Shown: positions 1-6,849, numbered from the stretch's first letter. The stretch: 49,885 nucleotides of DNA from an uncultured Bacteroidales bacterium (GCA_944326325.1 CALVDQ010000018.1:1-49885), one strand, 5' to 3'. Translations and numbers: made by a program. The notes: generated from the sequence alone by a model not told the origin.

Positions 1-76
1 CCGAACCGAATGCGACCATGTCTGAAGTGGTACATTTGAAAACGCTACAGGGGGTACATTCAATGTGATATAGTCA
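1..76. mobile_element. Probable end of an IS21-type insertion sequence
   Basis: The segment ends exactly where the hepT frame is lost. It contains two spaced copies of a GGTACATT motif (27-38 and 51-62) and a terminus reading TGAC inwards on the minus strand. Multiple GTACA-type terminal repeats are known for IS21-family ends in Bacteroidota. The transposase genes would lie outside the window, so the family call rests on end structure only. Confidence 0.4.
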
Positions 77-241
77 GTTCATCGCTTCCCCGATTATCTC
101 AATATCCCTTTCTACTGCCCGTCTTAAACACAGGTCATTGCAAAACTCATTGAAATGCTTGGGCTTGTCTCCGAAGAATGATTCTATTTCATTGATTGCA
201 TCAAGAATGTCGTGCAAATGCTTGTTTATATTCTCATCCAT
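74..241 (-). pseudogene. Truncated HepT-type HEPN toxin (55 residues left)
   Basis: Translation from the ATG at 241 gives a helical protein ending in RRAVERDIEIIGEAMN, the central conserved part of HepT/DUF86 HEPN proteins. Intact members run to roughly 110-140 residues and carry the RNase motif (R, then four to six residues, then H) further on; that part is missing. The frame stops at a TGA formed by the first bases of the inserted IS-like end, so the toxin is probably inactive. Its start overlaps the end of the mntA-like gene by 8 bp, the usual translationally coupled order in MntA-HepT modules. Family assignment is from recognisable motifs; loss of activity is inferred. Confidence 0.65.
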
Positions 242-542
242 ATATCAATCGCTTTGTAGAATCAACACTTTTTCGGAAATACGGATTTTTTATGGACTGT
301 TCCTCTACCAAATCAACCTTTCTGCCGAACAAGTCCTGTAATGAGTACTTGAAATCGAAGTAATTGTCGAAATAATCCTCCACCTCGTCTTTCTTGAAAT
401 CCACGACCAAATCTATGTCACTGTCATCATTGAATCTGTCAGTCAGTACAGACCCGAAAACGAAAAGCCTGTTTACCTTGTACCGTTTGCACAAGGAAAC
501 TATGTTCTTGATATGATTGTCTATCAATTTCATCTTTTGCAA
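234..542 (-). CDS. MntA-like minimal nucleotidyltransferase (antitoxin of HepT pair)
   Basis: This 102-residue protein has the nucleotidyltransferase signature GSX10DXD, with G30-S31 followed by D42 and D44, and a further acidic strand near residue 78 (KVDLVEE). Proteins of this size pair with HepT toxins, and MntA members neutralise the HEPN RNase by adding AMP to it. It is followed at an 8-bp overlap by the broken hepT, so it may now be an orphan antitoxin. A second in-frame ATG three codons in (MKLIDNH) is an equally good start. It is AT-rich like the neighbouring element and looks acquired. Confidence 0.82.
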   Translation of the reverse strand: MQKMKLIDNHIKNIVSLCKRYKVNRLFVFGSVLTDRFNDDSDIDLVVDFKKDEVEDYFDNYFDFKYSLQDLFGRKVDLVEEQSIKNPYFRKSVDSTKRLIYG

Positions 543-569
543 AGATAGTCTTTTTATCTATAAACAGAT

Positions 570-611
570 AATCTTCCAGCTCAATCTCATCAGAAATCAA
601 ATCAGAAGATT
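570..611. repeat. Imperfect hairpin shared with 6808-6849
   Basis: The arms AATCTTC and GAAGATT enclose a core with TCAATCTC and CAGAAATCAAAT. Nearly the same sequence occurs downstream of the DUF2442 gene at 6808-6849, and similarity continues on to a CTATGCAGG-like stretch. Related hairpins with different outer arms lie at 5900-5946 and 10674-10708. Confidence 0.6.
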
Positions 612-639
612 CTCTGTAAATCAAGACTGGATACCTGCC

Positions 640-755
640 TACGCAGGCCTCTTCCAAAGCCATATTTTTAGACACATCAGGATACGAAAAAAGCACCTGC
701 GGAAATCGCAAATGCTTAATCTTTAGTGAATTTTAAGGGTAGCGGGTCGCAGGAT
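640..755. repeat. Remnant copy of the integrase-side att flank (partial att at 739-755)
   Basis: This stretch parallels 12660-12779. Both have CCAAAGCCATA, then an ACGAAAAAAGCACCTGC hairpin (here 691-717), then the last 17 bases of the tRNA 3' end (GTAGCGGGTCGCAGGAT). Only the T-arm/acceptor part of the tRNA sequence survives. It is best read as the scar of an earlier or tandem integration at the same tRNA. Confidence 0.5.
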
Positions 756-842
756 GTTTCAGTCGCCACTCCGTGCCTCCTTCTAATCCTGACTTGCTCA
801 GCAGGGGGGCTATACAAGACAGACGGACTTCGTCCCTGCAGG

Positions 843-875
843 CAACAAAAAACACCGCAGAGGAATCTGCAGTGT
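843..875 (-). terminator. Intrinsic terminator downstream of the left att site
   Basis: The stem ACACCGCAGA (852-861) and TCTGCAGTGT (866-875) is followed on the minus strand by TTTTTTG. It lies just past the displaced tRNA 3' end and is probably the original chromosomal terminator of the tRNA operon. Confidence 0.6.
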
Positions 876-882
876 CGTTTTC

Positions 883-936
883 TTGTAGCGGGTCGCAGGA
901 TTGAACTGCGGACCTCATGATTATGAATCATGCGCT
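883..936. repeat. Left attachment site (attL), 54-bp direct repeat
   Basis: Identical to 12763-12816. It reproduces the tRNA-Met 3' part from the D-stem end to the discriminator base, then diverges into unrelated sequence at 937, so the tRNA is not intact here. Confidence 0.88.
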
Positions 937-1009
937 GGAATTTAGGTTGCAGTAAATTACACTGTCAAAATCAGTGAGTTATGAAGCCTTGCTGCGACTG
1001 TACTATAAC

Positions 1010-1031
1010 TTTGCTAACAGGTTTGCTAACA
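1010..1031. promoter_or_regulatory. Left pair of integrase arm-type binding sites
   Basis: Two copies of TTTGCTAACA start 12 bp apart (1010 and 1022). The same decamer, with one change in the second copy and the same 12-bp spacing and orientation, occurs at 12627-12648 beside the integrase start. Pairs of short direct repeats near both ends are typical of arm-type sites of lambda/CTnDOT-like integrases; binding itself is inferred. Confidence 0.65.
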
Positions 1032-1140
1032 TATTCACGCCAGCAGATACTGGGTTAAACATAAAGTAATATAATTGTAAATCAATAAATTGAGTAGTCT
1101 TAATCTCGTTGTTCTCTACTCATTCTCCCACCTACGCCAT

Positions 1141-1185
1141 ATTTTCCCGATTTTTCTGTTTATATACCCCTCACGGAATTACAGC
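1141..1185. repeat. Decayed copy of the gene-end palindromic repeat
   Basis: TTTATATACCCCTCACGGAATT matches the central part of the repeat at 5955-6004 but the TGACA/TGTCA ends are lost. It lies about 20 bp past the stop of the 1206-1820 gene, the position the intact copies take. Confidence 0.4.
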
Positions 1186-1205
1186 GCCGATAAATGAGAT
1201 AGTTT

Positions 1206-1820
1206 TTATTTTATACAAATCCAGTTGGTCTGCCTGCCTTTGTTATAGTACGCCCACCTGCTGAATTTCATTTTACCATACCAGCCATAGCCGTAATTCC
1301 CTGTATCAAGATTCACTGCCGTGTAGCATATCTTGGACAGTTCCTTTGCGAAATCCGATAAGGTCATAGGGGTGGCGGATTCGACTATCATCAATAAGCA
1401 TCCATCCTTGCTTTCATTGCATAGTGCCCTGCGGATTCTCTTTCTGTTATCATCGTGCATCCTCTCTTTGCCGTTCTTCACAAGTACAGTCTGCTGGAAT
1501 CCATTGTCAGAATGCCAACTGCCAGATATGATAATCCCCTTTGTAGGATGAAGCGATATTCTCTCCTTGCGTGAGGGTGTTCCGTAAATCTTTCCGTCTA
1601 TCCTGTATTCCCCTTGTATCGTCCCGTCCTCATTCGTATAGGCTGCTGGTATCATCAACAGTGCATCCTTGTCATACTGGCTTGTAAATATCAAATCCTT
1701 GCCCTCCTTTATCGGAATTATTGCCAATGAATCATCATCAACCGATATGATACTGAACAAAAGAATCACCCCAGCTGATATTCCCAATATCCATAGAATC
1801 CACTTTGTCAGTCGTTTCAT
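1206..1820 (-). CDS. Membrane-anchored protein, remote resemblance to phosphodiester glycosidase (NAGPA-like) C-terminus
   Basis: The 204-residue protein has one N-terminal membrane segment (about residues 7-25) and an extracytoplasmic remainder. Its second half follows the layout of the NAGPA/DUF2233 fold: a strand with GIIISGSW, a basic RRAL patch, LLMIVES, a TLSDFAKEL helix and NLDTGNYGYGW where family members have NLDGGGS. The GGGS part is altered and the protein is shorter than typical members, so catalytic activity is doubtful. It is the last gene of the element, 81 bp past the upstream membrane-protein gene with one palindromic repeat between them. I do not recognise it as a named protein; the family link is tentative. 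Confidence 0.6.
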   Translation of the reverse strand: MKRLTKWILWILGISAGVILLFSIISVDDDSLAIIPIKEGKDLIFTSQYDKDALLMIPAAYTNEDGTIQGEYRIDGKIYGTPSRKERISLHPTKGIIISGSWHSDNGFQQTVLVKNGKERMHDDNRKRIRRALCNESKDGCLLMIVESATPMTLSDFAKELSKICYTAVNLDTGNYGYGWYGKMKFSRWAYYNKGRQTNWICIK

Positions 1821-1854
1821 CTTCTGTCGCTCATTTAACTATCCTATAAAGGAA

Positions 1855-1904
1855 TGACAAGTTTTTGTAAATCTTCCGTTATATACCCTTTGAAAATTCT
1901 GTCA
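1855..1904. repeat. Gene-end palindromic repeat, copy A
   Basis: Runs from TGACAAG to CTGTCA (50 bp) with A and T just outside, completing the pair. The minus-strand TGA at 1904-1902 is the stop codon of the 166-residue membrane protein gene. Confidence 0.8.
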
Positions 1905-2402
1905 TTTGACATAAGTCAGCAGAAGTATCTGTTTCTTCTGGAGTTTATATACAATATCATTGAGGTAAATATGTTTCTTCATAAGTGCATTTACCCTTGT
2001 ATCCTGTAAAAGCCGTTCCAATGAATATCCGAACTGACTGTAAAATTCTTTCAGACTGATTTCTCCTGTCCTGTACATTATTGCTGCTGTTTCCAGAGTG
2101 CAGGCATAACTGTCCAGCTGAAGCTCTGAAAGGTCTGCAATATTTCCGTATGATTCAAGTTTCCCTTGCAACTCCATTACCGTTTTCATCGTTCTTTGTG
2201 CCAGATACCGCTCATATCCGAAACTCAACAGTAGAATCAATGAGGTTATCAAGTCAAGGGTAAAACTCCACATAATAAATTTGGAGGACATTGTTACTGT
2301 CCAATCCAATCGCATATAGAGCATATATATAATCTCGACAGTCAGAGCAATTAAGAGTATTCCCAGCCCTGCTTGAATAATTTGTACTATTCTCTTTTTC
2401 AT
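1902..2402 (-). CDS. Small membrane protein with two transmembrane segments, unknown function
   Basis: The 166-residue protein has two predicted membrane helices, about residues 10-31 and 40-62, separated by a short loop, and then a cytoplasmic helical tail with a short coiled-coil look (MELQGKLESYG). I recognise no catalytic motif. Its start codon overlaps the end of one palindromic repeat (2402-2450), and its stop TGA is the first codon of another (1855-1904), so the gene is enclosed exactly between two copies. It lies upstream of the anchored 204-residue protein and could act with it at the membrane, which is only an inference from order. Confidence 0.7.
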   Translation of the reverse strand: MKKRIVQIIQAGLGILLIALTVEIIYMLYMRLDWTVTMSSKFIMWSFTLDLITSLILLLSFGYERYLAQRTMKTVMELQGKLESYGNIADLSELQLDSYACTLETAAIMYRTGEISLKEFYSQFGYSLERLLQDTRVNALMKKHIYLNDIVYKLQKKQILLLTYVK

Positions 2403-2450
2403 GACAACTTTTTTATCAATTCTCTTGTTTTCCCATTAAAAATCCTGTCA
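2402..2450. repeat. Gene-end palindromic repeat, copy H (divergent centre)
   Basis: TGACAACTTTTTTATC to AAAATCCTGTCA, 49 bp, with A and T just outside. It lacks the TATATACCC centre of other copies. Its minus-strand end runs into the start codon at 2402 of the downstream membrane-protein gene. Confidence 0.6.
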
Positions 2451-2495
2451 TTCCGCTTATTTATCTATACCCTTTTTCTTATAAAGTAAACTGGA

Positions 2496-2545
2496 TGACA
2501 AGATTTTGAAAAGTTTGTTTTATATACCCTTTGAAATTTTTGTCA
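2496..2545. repeat. Gene-end palindromic repeat, copy B
   Basis: TGACAAGATTTTGAAAAG to TTTTTGTCA, 50 bp, with the TATATACCC centre. The minus-strand TGA at 2545-2543 is the stop codon of the DEDDh exonuclease gene. It lies 45 bp from copy H, so two copies separate these genes. Confidence 0.85.
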
Positions 2546-3370
2546 CTCTGTTATCAAGCCTATTCTTTTCATCTCAAAGAAGCATTTTTTCGTTGCCCTA
2601 ATATCAGCCATTGCATCGTGTGCATCTTCAAATTCATATCCAAATAGTTTCTTATGAAGTTCCTGTAATTTTGGCCATTTATACTTATCTCCATAAGACA
2701 ATCCGCTTGGAATGGCACAGTAATTTATACTCTTAAGCATCGTATCTATACTGGCTTTATTAGCAATACTATAATCCGATTTTATCCTCAACAATTCAGC
2801 CCCTACAACATTTATATCAAAAGATACATTATGACCGACAAGATATTTTGCCTGTTTTGACACCGAAATGAATTTATTTAGCACAGTACTCAAATCCGCA
2901 CCTGTCTCGATAGCATAAATTGTCGTTATTTGATGAATTCTCGATGCAGCCTCTGGAATAATGAAACCGTCTGGTTTTACTATATCATTTCCTGTTTCTA
3001 TATCATTTCCTTGTTGGTCGCATAAAATCCAACTTAATTGAACAAGTCTTGGCCAATTTTGCAAATCTGATATTGGTGCATCATAGTTTTGTGGTACCCC
3101 TGTCGTTTCTGTATCAAAGAACAGATATTGGTTGAATTGAAAATCTATATCTTTTTTTGTTATATGCAGATTTTCTATATCAGCGAGTCGATGAAAAGCA
3201 TATTTTTTATTTTTTTTAAATATGACAACACCAGCATATTCATCCCACTCAATATAATCAAAGACATAATCTACAATTAAAGTATTATTCTTTAAATTTA
3301 TTATACCATATTGATTATTGTGTTTTACTATCTTATAATGTTTATATGTTTCAGGAACTTCAAATTTCAT
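2543..3370 (-). CDS. DEDDh-family 3'-5' exonuclease with N-terminal WG-like segment
   Basis: The 275-residue protein has two parts. Residues 15-60 look like WG repeats (QYGIINLKNNT, VFDYIEWDEYAG). Residues 82-262 form a DnaQ/RNase T-type exonuclease: D86 and E88 in FDTETTG, D185 in GHNVSFDI, and H251 and D256 in AHDAMADI, so all five catalytic positions are present. Such enzymes degrade single-stranded DNA or RNA 3' ends using two metal ions. The start codon lies 1 bp past the stop of the zinc-ribbon/WG protein, so the two are translated together. Its WG segment matches a repeat of that neighbour, suggesting a shared ligand. The actual substrate is unknown; a defence role is a guess from its island location. 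Confidence 0.85.
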   Translation of the reverse strand: MKFEVPETYKHYKIVKHNNQYGIINLKNNTLIVDYVFDYIEWDEYAGVVIFKKNKKYAFHRLADIENLHITKKDIDFQFNQYLFFDTETTGVPQNYDAPISDLQNWPRLVQLSWILCDQQGNDIETGNDIVKPDGFIIPEAASRIHQITTIYAIETGADLSTVLNKFISVSKQAKYLVGHNVSFDINVVGAELLRIKSDYSIANKASIDTMLKSINYCAIPSGLSYGDKYKWPKLQELHKKLFGYEFEDAHDAMADIRATKKCFFEMKRIGLITE

Positions 3371-3371
3371 A

Positions 3372-4352
3372 TTACTTATTATTTTGCTGTTTCATCTTTT
3401 GTAAATACAATGAATAATCTGATAGCCATTTCATCGTACTCGTTTTATGACCTGCTGCTAGTCTCGCACTGTCAGCTGTAGTATATATACAATCAGTAAG
3501 AGAATGTCTAGCATTATCATAACACCCATAAAAGCCATTCTTTTCAATCAAAAAATATGAAGAATTCCAACCCTCATTCTCTACAATTATTTTATCATAT
3601 ATACACTCTGTTATAACATTATATATTCTGTTATAGCATCCGTAATACTTACCTCTCTTAAGTATATAATATATGCCACAATTAGATTTCTCCCATTCAA
3701 TCTCGTCATATACAAAATCAAGAATAATTTTTCCATTATCATCCAACAATCCATATTTCCCTTTTAATTTTGATGGGCGCTCGTTTAGACTTAAATAATC
3801 ATATATACATTTCGTCGTATCTACGCCATTATAAATTCCCCATAAATTATTCTTTTTTACAATAAATTTCCGTTTTTCTTTTTTAATCTTTTCATATACA
3901 CATGGCACTATTTCATTGCCATATTTATCTATCGCGCCATGTTTATTATTAATTTTTACATCTCGATAATCACTCATTGTGTCATACTCACTCACATAAT
4001 CATATATACAAGGCACCATTATCTCCCTACTAATAACATTTATAATCCCTAACTTACCGCCTTTGCACACTCTTGCTACAACACAATCAGAGACGTCCTC
4101 AATTTCGTGTATATAATCAAATTCAAAATCTGTTAATAATGTTAATGTTTTTCCATCTAGTATTGCCGATTTTTTATTTTTTTCAACTATTAAAAAGACC
4201 GAATCTTTTATGCATTGAATTCTATATTCGTCATAAAAAATCAAGTGCGAGTGAGGATAAGTATCAGATTGTGTATTAAAAACCTGTTTCCCGCAATATG
4301 AACAGAAGTTAGCATCGTTTGGAAGTTCTTTGCCACAATTTGTACAATACAT
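3372..4352 (-). CDS. Zinc-ribbon protein with WG repeats
   Basis: The 326-residue protein starts with a zinc ribbon (C3, C6, C17, C20; CTNCGKELPN then FCSYCGKQ). It is followed by at least six WG-type repeats of about 40 residues, for example KHGAIDKYGNEIVPCVYEKI, LWGIYNGVDTTKCIYDYL and KYGLLDDNGKIILDFVYDEI. WG repeats form beta-propeller-like binding surfaces; no enzyme motif is visible. It sits between a 163-residue protein (14 bp upstream) and the DEDDh exonuclease (1 bp downstream), so the three form one transcription unit. A plausible reading is a sensor or scaffold for the nuclease, but this is inference. The segment is very AT-rich, unlike the core genome. Confidence 0.85.
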   Translation of the reverse strand: MYCTNCGKELPNDANFCSYCGKQVFNTQSDTYPHSHLIFYDEYRIQCIKDSVFLIVEKNKKSAILDGKTLTLLTDFEFDYIHEIEDVSDCVVARVCKGGKLGIINVISREIMVPCIYDYVSEYDTMSDYRDVKINNKHGAIDKYGNEIVPCVYEKIKKEKRKFIVKKNNLWGIYNGVDTTKCIYDYLSLNERPSKLKGKYGLLDDNGKIILDFVYDEIEWEKSNCGIYYILKRGKYYGCYNRIYNVITECIYDKIIVENEGWNSSYFLIEKNGFYGCYDNARHSLTDCIYTTADSARLAAGHKTSTMKWLSDYSLYLQKMKQQNNK

Positions 4353-4366
4353 ATCTATGGTATAAA

Positions 4367-4858
4367 TTAGGGTTTAACTTTATCACATATTTCTTTTACG
4401 AGACTTATATGAGATAATAGGAAACTTATCTGCTGTTTCTTTGTAAGTCCTTTGAATTGGTCTGATTTGAAAGTCAGTAATTGTAATGCTTCATTTCCTG
4501 TTACTCCTATGCAACTAAACAAAATAGATTTGTCAGATGTCATAAGAAAACATGAATCATCTGGATAAATATCATACTGATAAGCAATTTGACTTGCAAT
4601 TTTAATCTGCGCCCATGCAGGGAGATTAATTCCATGTGCTTTTGCTAAATCCTCTAATTCTTGGCAGATTTCATCAAAAGAATTACAAGTGGACAGTGTT
4701 CCTAAATTATCTCTCACAATGTCCATTAAGATTTTCCACACAGTATGAGACGGATGTCCTTTCCATTTCGGCCTTTCAAGAAAACTCAATCTGCATTCTC
4801 CGCTTTGATATGCAGAAATCGCAGCATCCAATTTATCCATACTAATAAATGGCTCCAC
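4367..4858 (-). CDS. Unknown 163-residue protein, first gene of the WG/exonuclease unit
   Basis: A soluble protein without signal peptide or membrane segment and with mixed helical and strand character. Visible features are an N-terminal helix (MDKLDAAISAYQSGE), a basic aromatic stretch (ERPKWKGHPSHTVWK) and a C-terminal helix with many S and K residues. I recognise no family. It precedes the zinc-ribbon/WG gene by 14 bp and is the promoter-proximal member of the three-gene unit. A 378-bp gene-free stretch upstream probably holds its promoter. Confidence 0.7.
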   Translation of the reverse strand: MEPFISMDKLDAAISAYQSGECRLSFLERPKWKGHPSHTVWKILMDIVRDNLGTLSTCNSFDEICQELEDLAKAHGINLPAWAQIKIASQIAYQYDIYPDDSCFLMTSDKSILFSCIGVTGNEALQLLTFKSDQFKGLTKKQQISFLLSHISLVKEICDKVKP

Positions 4859-5237
4859 CCAACTCCAGAATGGAATCTATATAAAACAAAGAAAAGTGTG
4901 GAGTTTTTTTAGTTTATTCTACTGGAGGTTCTCGCATAACCTTTGCACAAATAAACAATACCCCACACCTGCCGTTATATATCAAGAACGATATATGACA
5001 ACGCAAGTGATGAATGTATTTGCTTATCCTTGTGCTAATGTGAATTTGCGAGATTCCCAGTAAAGGATAAAAGCTAAAAACACTTTCATCTAATATGTCT
5101 GTCACCCATTTCTGGATAACGACACAAAGATAGAAAAGTTTTCCATTCATTGGGGTATTGTAGCAGCAAATTTCGACCTTATTTCGCTGAAAATCAAGAT
5201 TGACACGCAATTTTGTTTTCAGTAATTTACGATTGTC
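4859..5237. other. Gene-free stretch with a long hairpin
   Basis: Contains an AACTCCA (4861-4867)/TGGAGTT (4899-4905) inverted repeat followed on the plus strand by a T run. It is AT-rich and likely holds the promoter of the 163-residue gene. A 98-residue minus-strand frame at 4914-5210 has many C and H residues, no recognisable domain and no good ribosome site, so it is not called. Confidence 0.5.
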
Positions 5238-5510
5238 TTATTCCTGTGACTTTTCAGCAGCGATTTCGGCCTTGATATACTCTGATTCAACTTTAATCAG
5301 CCAGTATTCGGAACATGTATTGAAATACTTGATTCCTGTAGAGAGCATAGCATATTCCACATCCCAGAATATGTCCCTCTTGCGTTTCTCCAGTTCAGCC
5401 AACTCTAACTTCAACTGTTCTCTCTGTCTGATACTTTCCCGTAATTTCATGTCATACTCTCTGATTTCTCTTGTTGGAACGAATGTGTCCCAGTTCATTT
5501 CCTTGCTCAT
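5238..5510 (-). CDS. Small coiled-coil protein, paralogue of the upstream gene
   Basis: This 90-residue protein has a charged heptad-like helix (about residues 20-48, ESIRQREQLKLELAELEKRK) and a second helix containing STGIKYFNTCSEYW. The neighbour upstream has the same layout, with FKAGIEYYEARAKYCYY in the matching place, so the two are likely tandem duplicates. I recognise no function. The spacing is 51 bp and no palindromic repeat lies between them. The small size and acidic/basic pattern would fit a binding or regulatory partner, but nothing shows this. Confidence 0.65.
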   Translation of the reverse strand: MSKEMNWDTFVPTREIREYDMKLRESIRQREQLKLELAELEKRKRDIFWDVEYAMLSTGIKYFNTCSEYWLIKVESEYIKAEIAAEKSQE

Positions 5511-5561
5511 AATCGGTATATTTAATGGGTTAATTGTTTGATTCCCTTGATTTTGGTTTCA

Positions 5562-5864
5562 TTATATGTCACTGTCTCCAGTCCAATCATCCAGCAGAAA
5601 ATCCGTCCATATCTTGAACTCTGTGATAGTTGTACTCTCTGCCAGATAATAGCAATACTTTGCCCTTGCCTCATAGTATTCGATACCTGCCTTGAATATC
5701 CGTTGCTTCATCTGGTGCTTCAAGTCCTGTCGCTGTTCCCTTGTAAGTTTGTCCAGTCTCCTTTGCAATCTGTCTCTCCTTTGGGCATTTACCTTTGCAT
5801 CTTCGTAAAGACCATTTGCATAATCTGACGGCTCGAATCCGTTGAAACCTGTTTCTTCTTCCAT
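5562..5864 (-). CDS. Small coiled-coil protein, paralogue of the downstream gene
   Basis: A 100-residue protein with a strongly basic helix (QRRDRLQRRLDKLTREQR, near 28-45) followed by a helix with AGIEYYEARAKYCYY and an acidic C-terminus (TDFLLDDWTGDSD). It shares length, helix order and the GI(E/K)Y(Y/F) motif with the following 90-residue protein. No known domain is recognised. Upstream lies a hairpin (5900-5946) and palindromic repeat copy C (5955-6004). Confidence 0.65.
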   Translation of the reverse strand: MEEETGFNGFEPSDYANGLYEDAKVNAQRRDRLQRRLDKLTREQRQDLKHQMKQRIFKAGIEYYEARAKYCYYLAESTTITEFKIWTDFLLDDWTGDSDI

Positions 5865-5899
5865 TGCTCTTGTGTATTTAAGTGTTTATAGATAAACGA

Positions 5900-5946
5900 A
5901 ATATCCAACTCAATCTCCATTTAATCTGGAAACTGAATTGGATATT
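5900..5946. repeat. Imperfect hairpin next to palindromic repeat C
   Basis: The arms AATATCCAA and TTGGATATT enclose AATCTCCATTTAATCTGGAAA. Nearly the same core (AATCTCCGTTTTATCTGGAAA) lies at 10680-10700 next to repeat G, with different outer arms that again pair with each other. Confidence 0.6.
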
Positions 5947-5954
5947 CCTGCTAA

Positions 5955-6004
5955 TGACAAAATCTTGAAAAGTCCTTTTTATATGCCCCTCAAAAATCTT
6001 GTCA
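5955..6004. repeat. Gene-end palindromic repeat, copy C
   Basis: TGACAAAATCTTGAAAAG to AAATCTTGTCA, 50 bp, centre TATATGCCCC, with A and T just outside. The minus-strand TGA at 6004-6002 is the stop codon of the 96-residue acidic protein gene. Confidence 0.85.
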
Positions 6005-6292
6005 TACCGACATTTCCTCTGCTATCTTCTGAATTACCCAATCCATTGAGAGACCTTGACCCGAAGTCTGTCTGCCCCACCAGTAACAATCGTAAGCAGC
6101 AAGTATCACTTCTCCGTTGTTTTTCAGCATATCCGCCATAAACGGTGTGACAAGCCACCATTCGAGGACATCAGTATCTTCATCGAAATTCTCCAGTTCA
6201 TCCCAGAGACATTCATCGTGTTTCATGAGTTCTTCTATGACGAGATTCTGGTTGTCGAGAATCAAGTCATTCACAATCTGCTGTGTTGTCAT
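6002..6292 (-). CDS. Small acidic protein of Bacteroidota mobile elements, unknown function
   Basis: A 96-residue, strongly acidic protein rich in tryptophan (LEWWLVTPFMA, YDCYWWGRQTSGQ). The WWGR-TSGQ pattern near residues 71-79 is, to my knowledge, recurrent in small hypothetical proteins on Bacteroides conjugative and mobilisable elements. Charge and size resemble DNA-mimic or anti-restriction proteins, but that is only a suggestion. It ends exactly at repeat C and is preceded by a 579-bp gene-free, structured region. Confidence 0.7.
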   Translation of the reverse strand: MTTQQIVNDLILDNQNLVIEELMKHDECLWDELENFDEDTDVLEWWLVTPFMADMLKNNGEVILAAYDCYWWGRQTSGQGLSMDWVIQKIAEEMSV

Positions 6293-6575
6293 TGCATATA
6301 AACGAAAAATGCCGTCCCTTGTGAGAACGGCTGGTTAAACATAAGTGCTGACCGATATCCGGAGTGTCGGTCGTTTATCGAACGGTTTGCAAACTGCTGT
6401 TTCGTATGTGAGTAAGTCTTAATCCAATTATATCTAAAGTAGTACCTTGTCGGAGTACCCTGCACAGGTTGTCACTTGAAGTGGATTCTGTTTCCCCTTG
6501 AAGTATGCGTAGGGGGAGCTTTGAATAGATACTATGGGCGTATGCTTGACCTCCGTTGAATCTTAACTGGGAGTA

Positions 6576-6647
6576 GGTATAGTTAAAGGTGTGTTTCCAA
6601 CTCTGTCCGATTGCTTATCTGGAATGAGTATCGGTATAGTTAAAGGT
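6576..6647. repeat. 15-bp direct repeat pair GGTATAGTTAAAGGT
   Basis: Copies at 6576-6590 and 6633-6647 are identical and start 57 bp apart. Both are followed by a TCCAA motif. Two copies could be iteron-like sites or repeated RNA parts. Confidence 0.65.
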
Positions 6648-6741
6648 CAGTGTCTCCAAATCAATCGGGCATATTTAAGGCAGTCATCCGATTGAATATC
6701 CCTTAATGTCTTTTATCCGGAAAGTCAAGCCATTATAGCAG

Positions 6742-6790
6742 TGACAAAAATTTCAGAGGGGTTATATATGAGATTTTCAAAAATTTGTCA
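6742..6790. repeat. Gene-end palindromic repeat, copy D (reversed)
   Basis: TGACAAAAATTTCAGAGG to AAATTTGTCA, 49 bp, with G and C just outside. The centre reads GGGGTTATATAT, so this copy is inverted relative to A-C. It lies 81 bp past the DUF2442 stop, separated from it by the hairpin 6808-6849. Confidence 0.8.
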
Positions 6791-6807
6791 CACCCGTATA
6801 AATGAAA

Positions 6808-6849
6808 AATCTTCCAATTCAATCTCGTCAGAAATCAAATTAGAAGATT
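6808..6849. repeat. Imperfect hairpin between DUF2442 gene and repeat D
   Basis: The arms AATCTTC and GAAGATT enclose a core with TCAATCTC and CAGAAATCAAAT, nearly identical to 570-611 in the debris left of the element. Confidence 0.6.

Larger units (their letters stand above)
543..1205. other. Gene-free stretch with attachment-site debris and left end of the integrative element
   Basis: No convincing gene lies here. From left to right it holds a hairpin (570-611) matching one at 6808-6849, a partial copy of the flank of the tRNA attachment site (640-755), a 127-bp spacer with a minus-strand terminator (843-875), the left 54-bp att repeat (883-936), paired integrase arm-type sites (1010-1031) and a decayed copy of the element's palindromic repeat (1141-1185). 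A 90-residue frame at 439-711 overlaps the mntA-like gene and the hairpin and is judged spurious. Confidence 0.6.

Noticed and set aside
439..711. 90-residue minus-strand frame overlapping the mntA-like gene
   Set aside because: Shares over 100 bp with the mntA-like gene in another frame and reads through a hairpin repeated elsewhere.
739..755. Complete tRNA gene at the leftmost att remnant
   Set aside because: Only the 3' 17 bases match; no anticodon arm or D arm follows.
4914..5210. 98-residue minus-strand frame in the gap upstream of the 163-residue gene
   Set aside because: No recognisable domain, unusual composition and no good ribosome site; overlaps structured AT-rich DNA.
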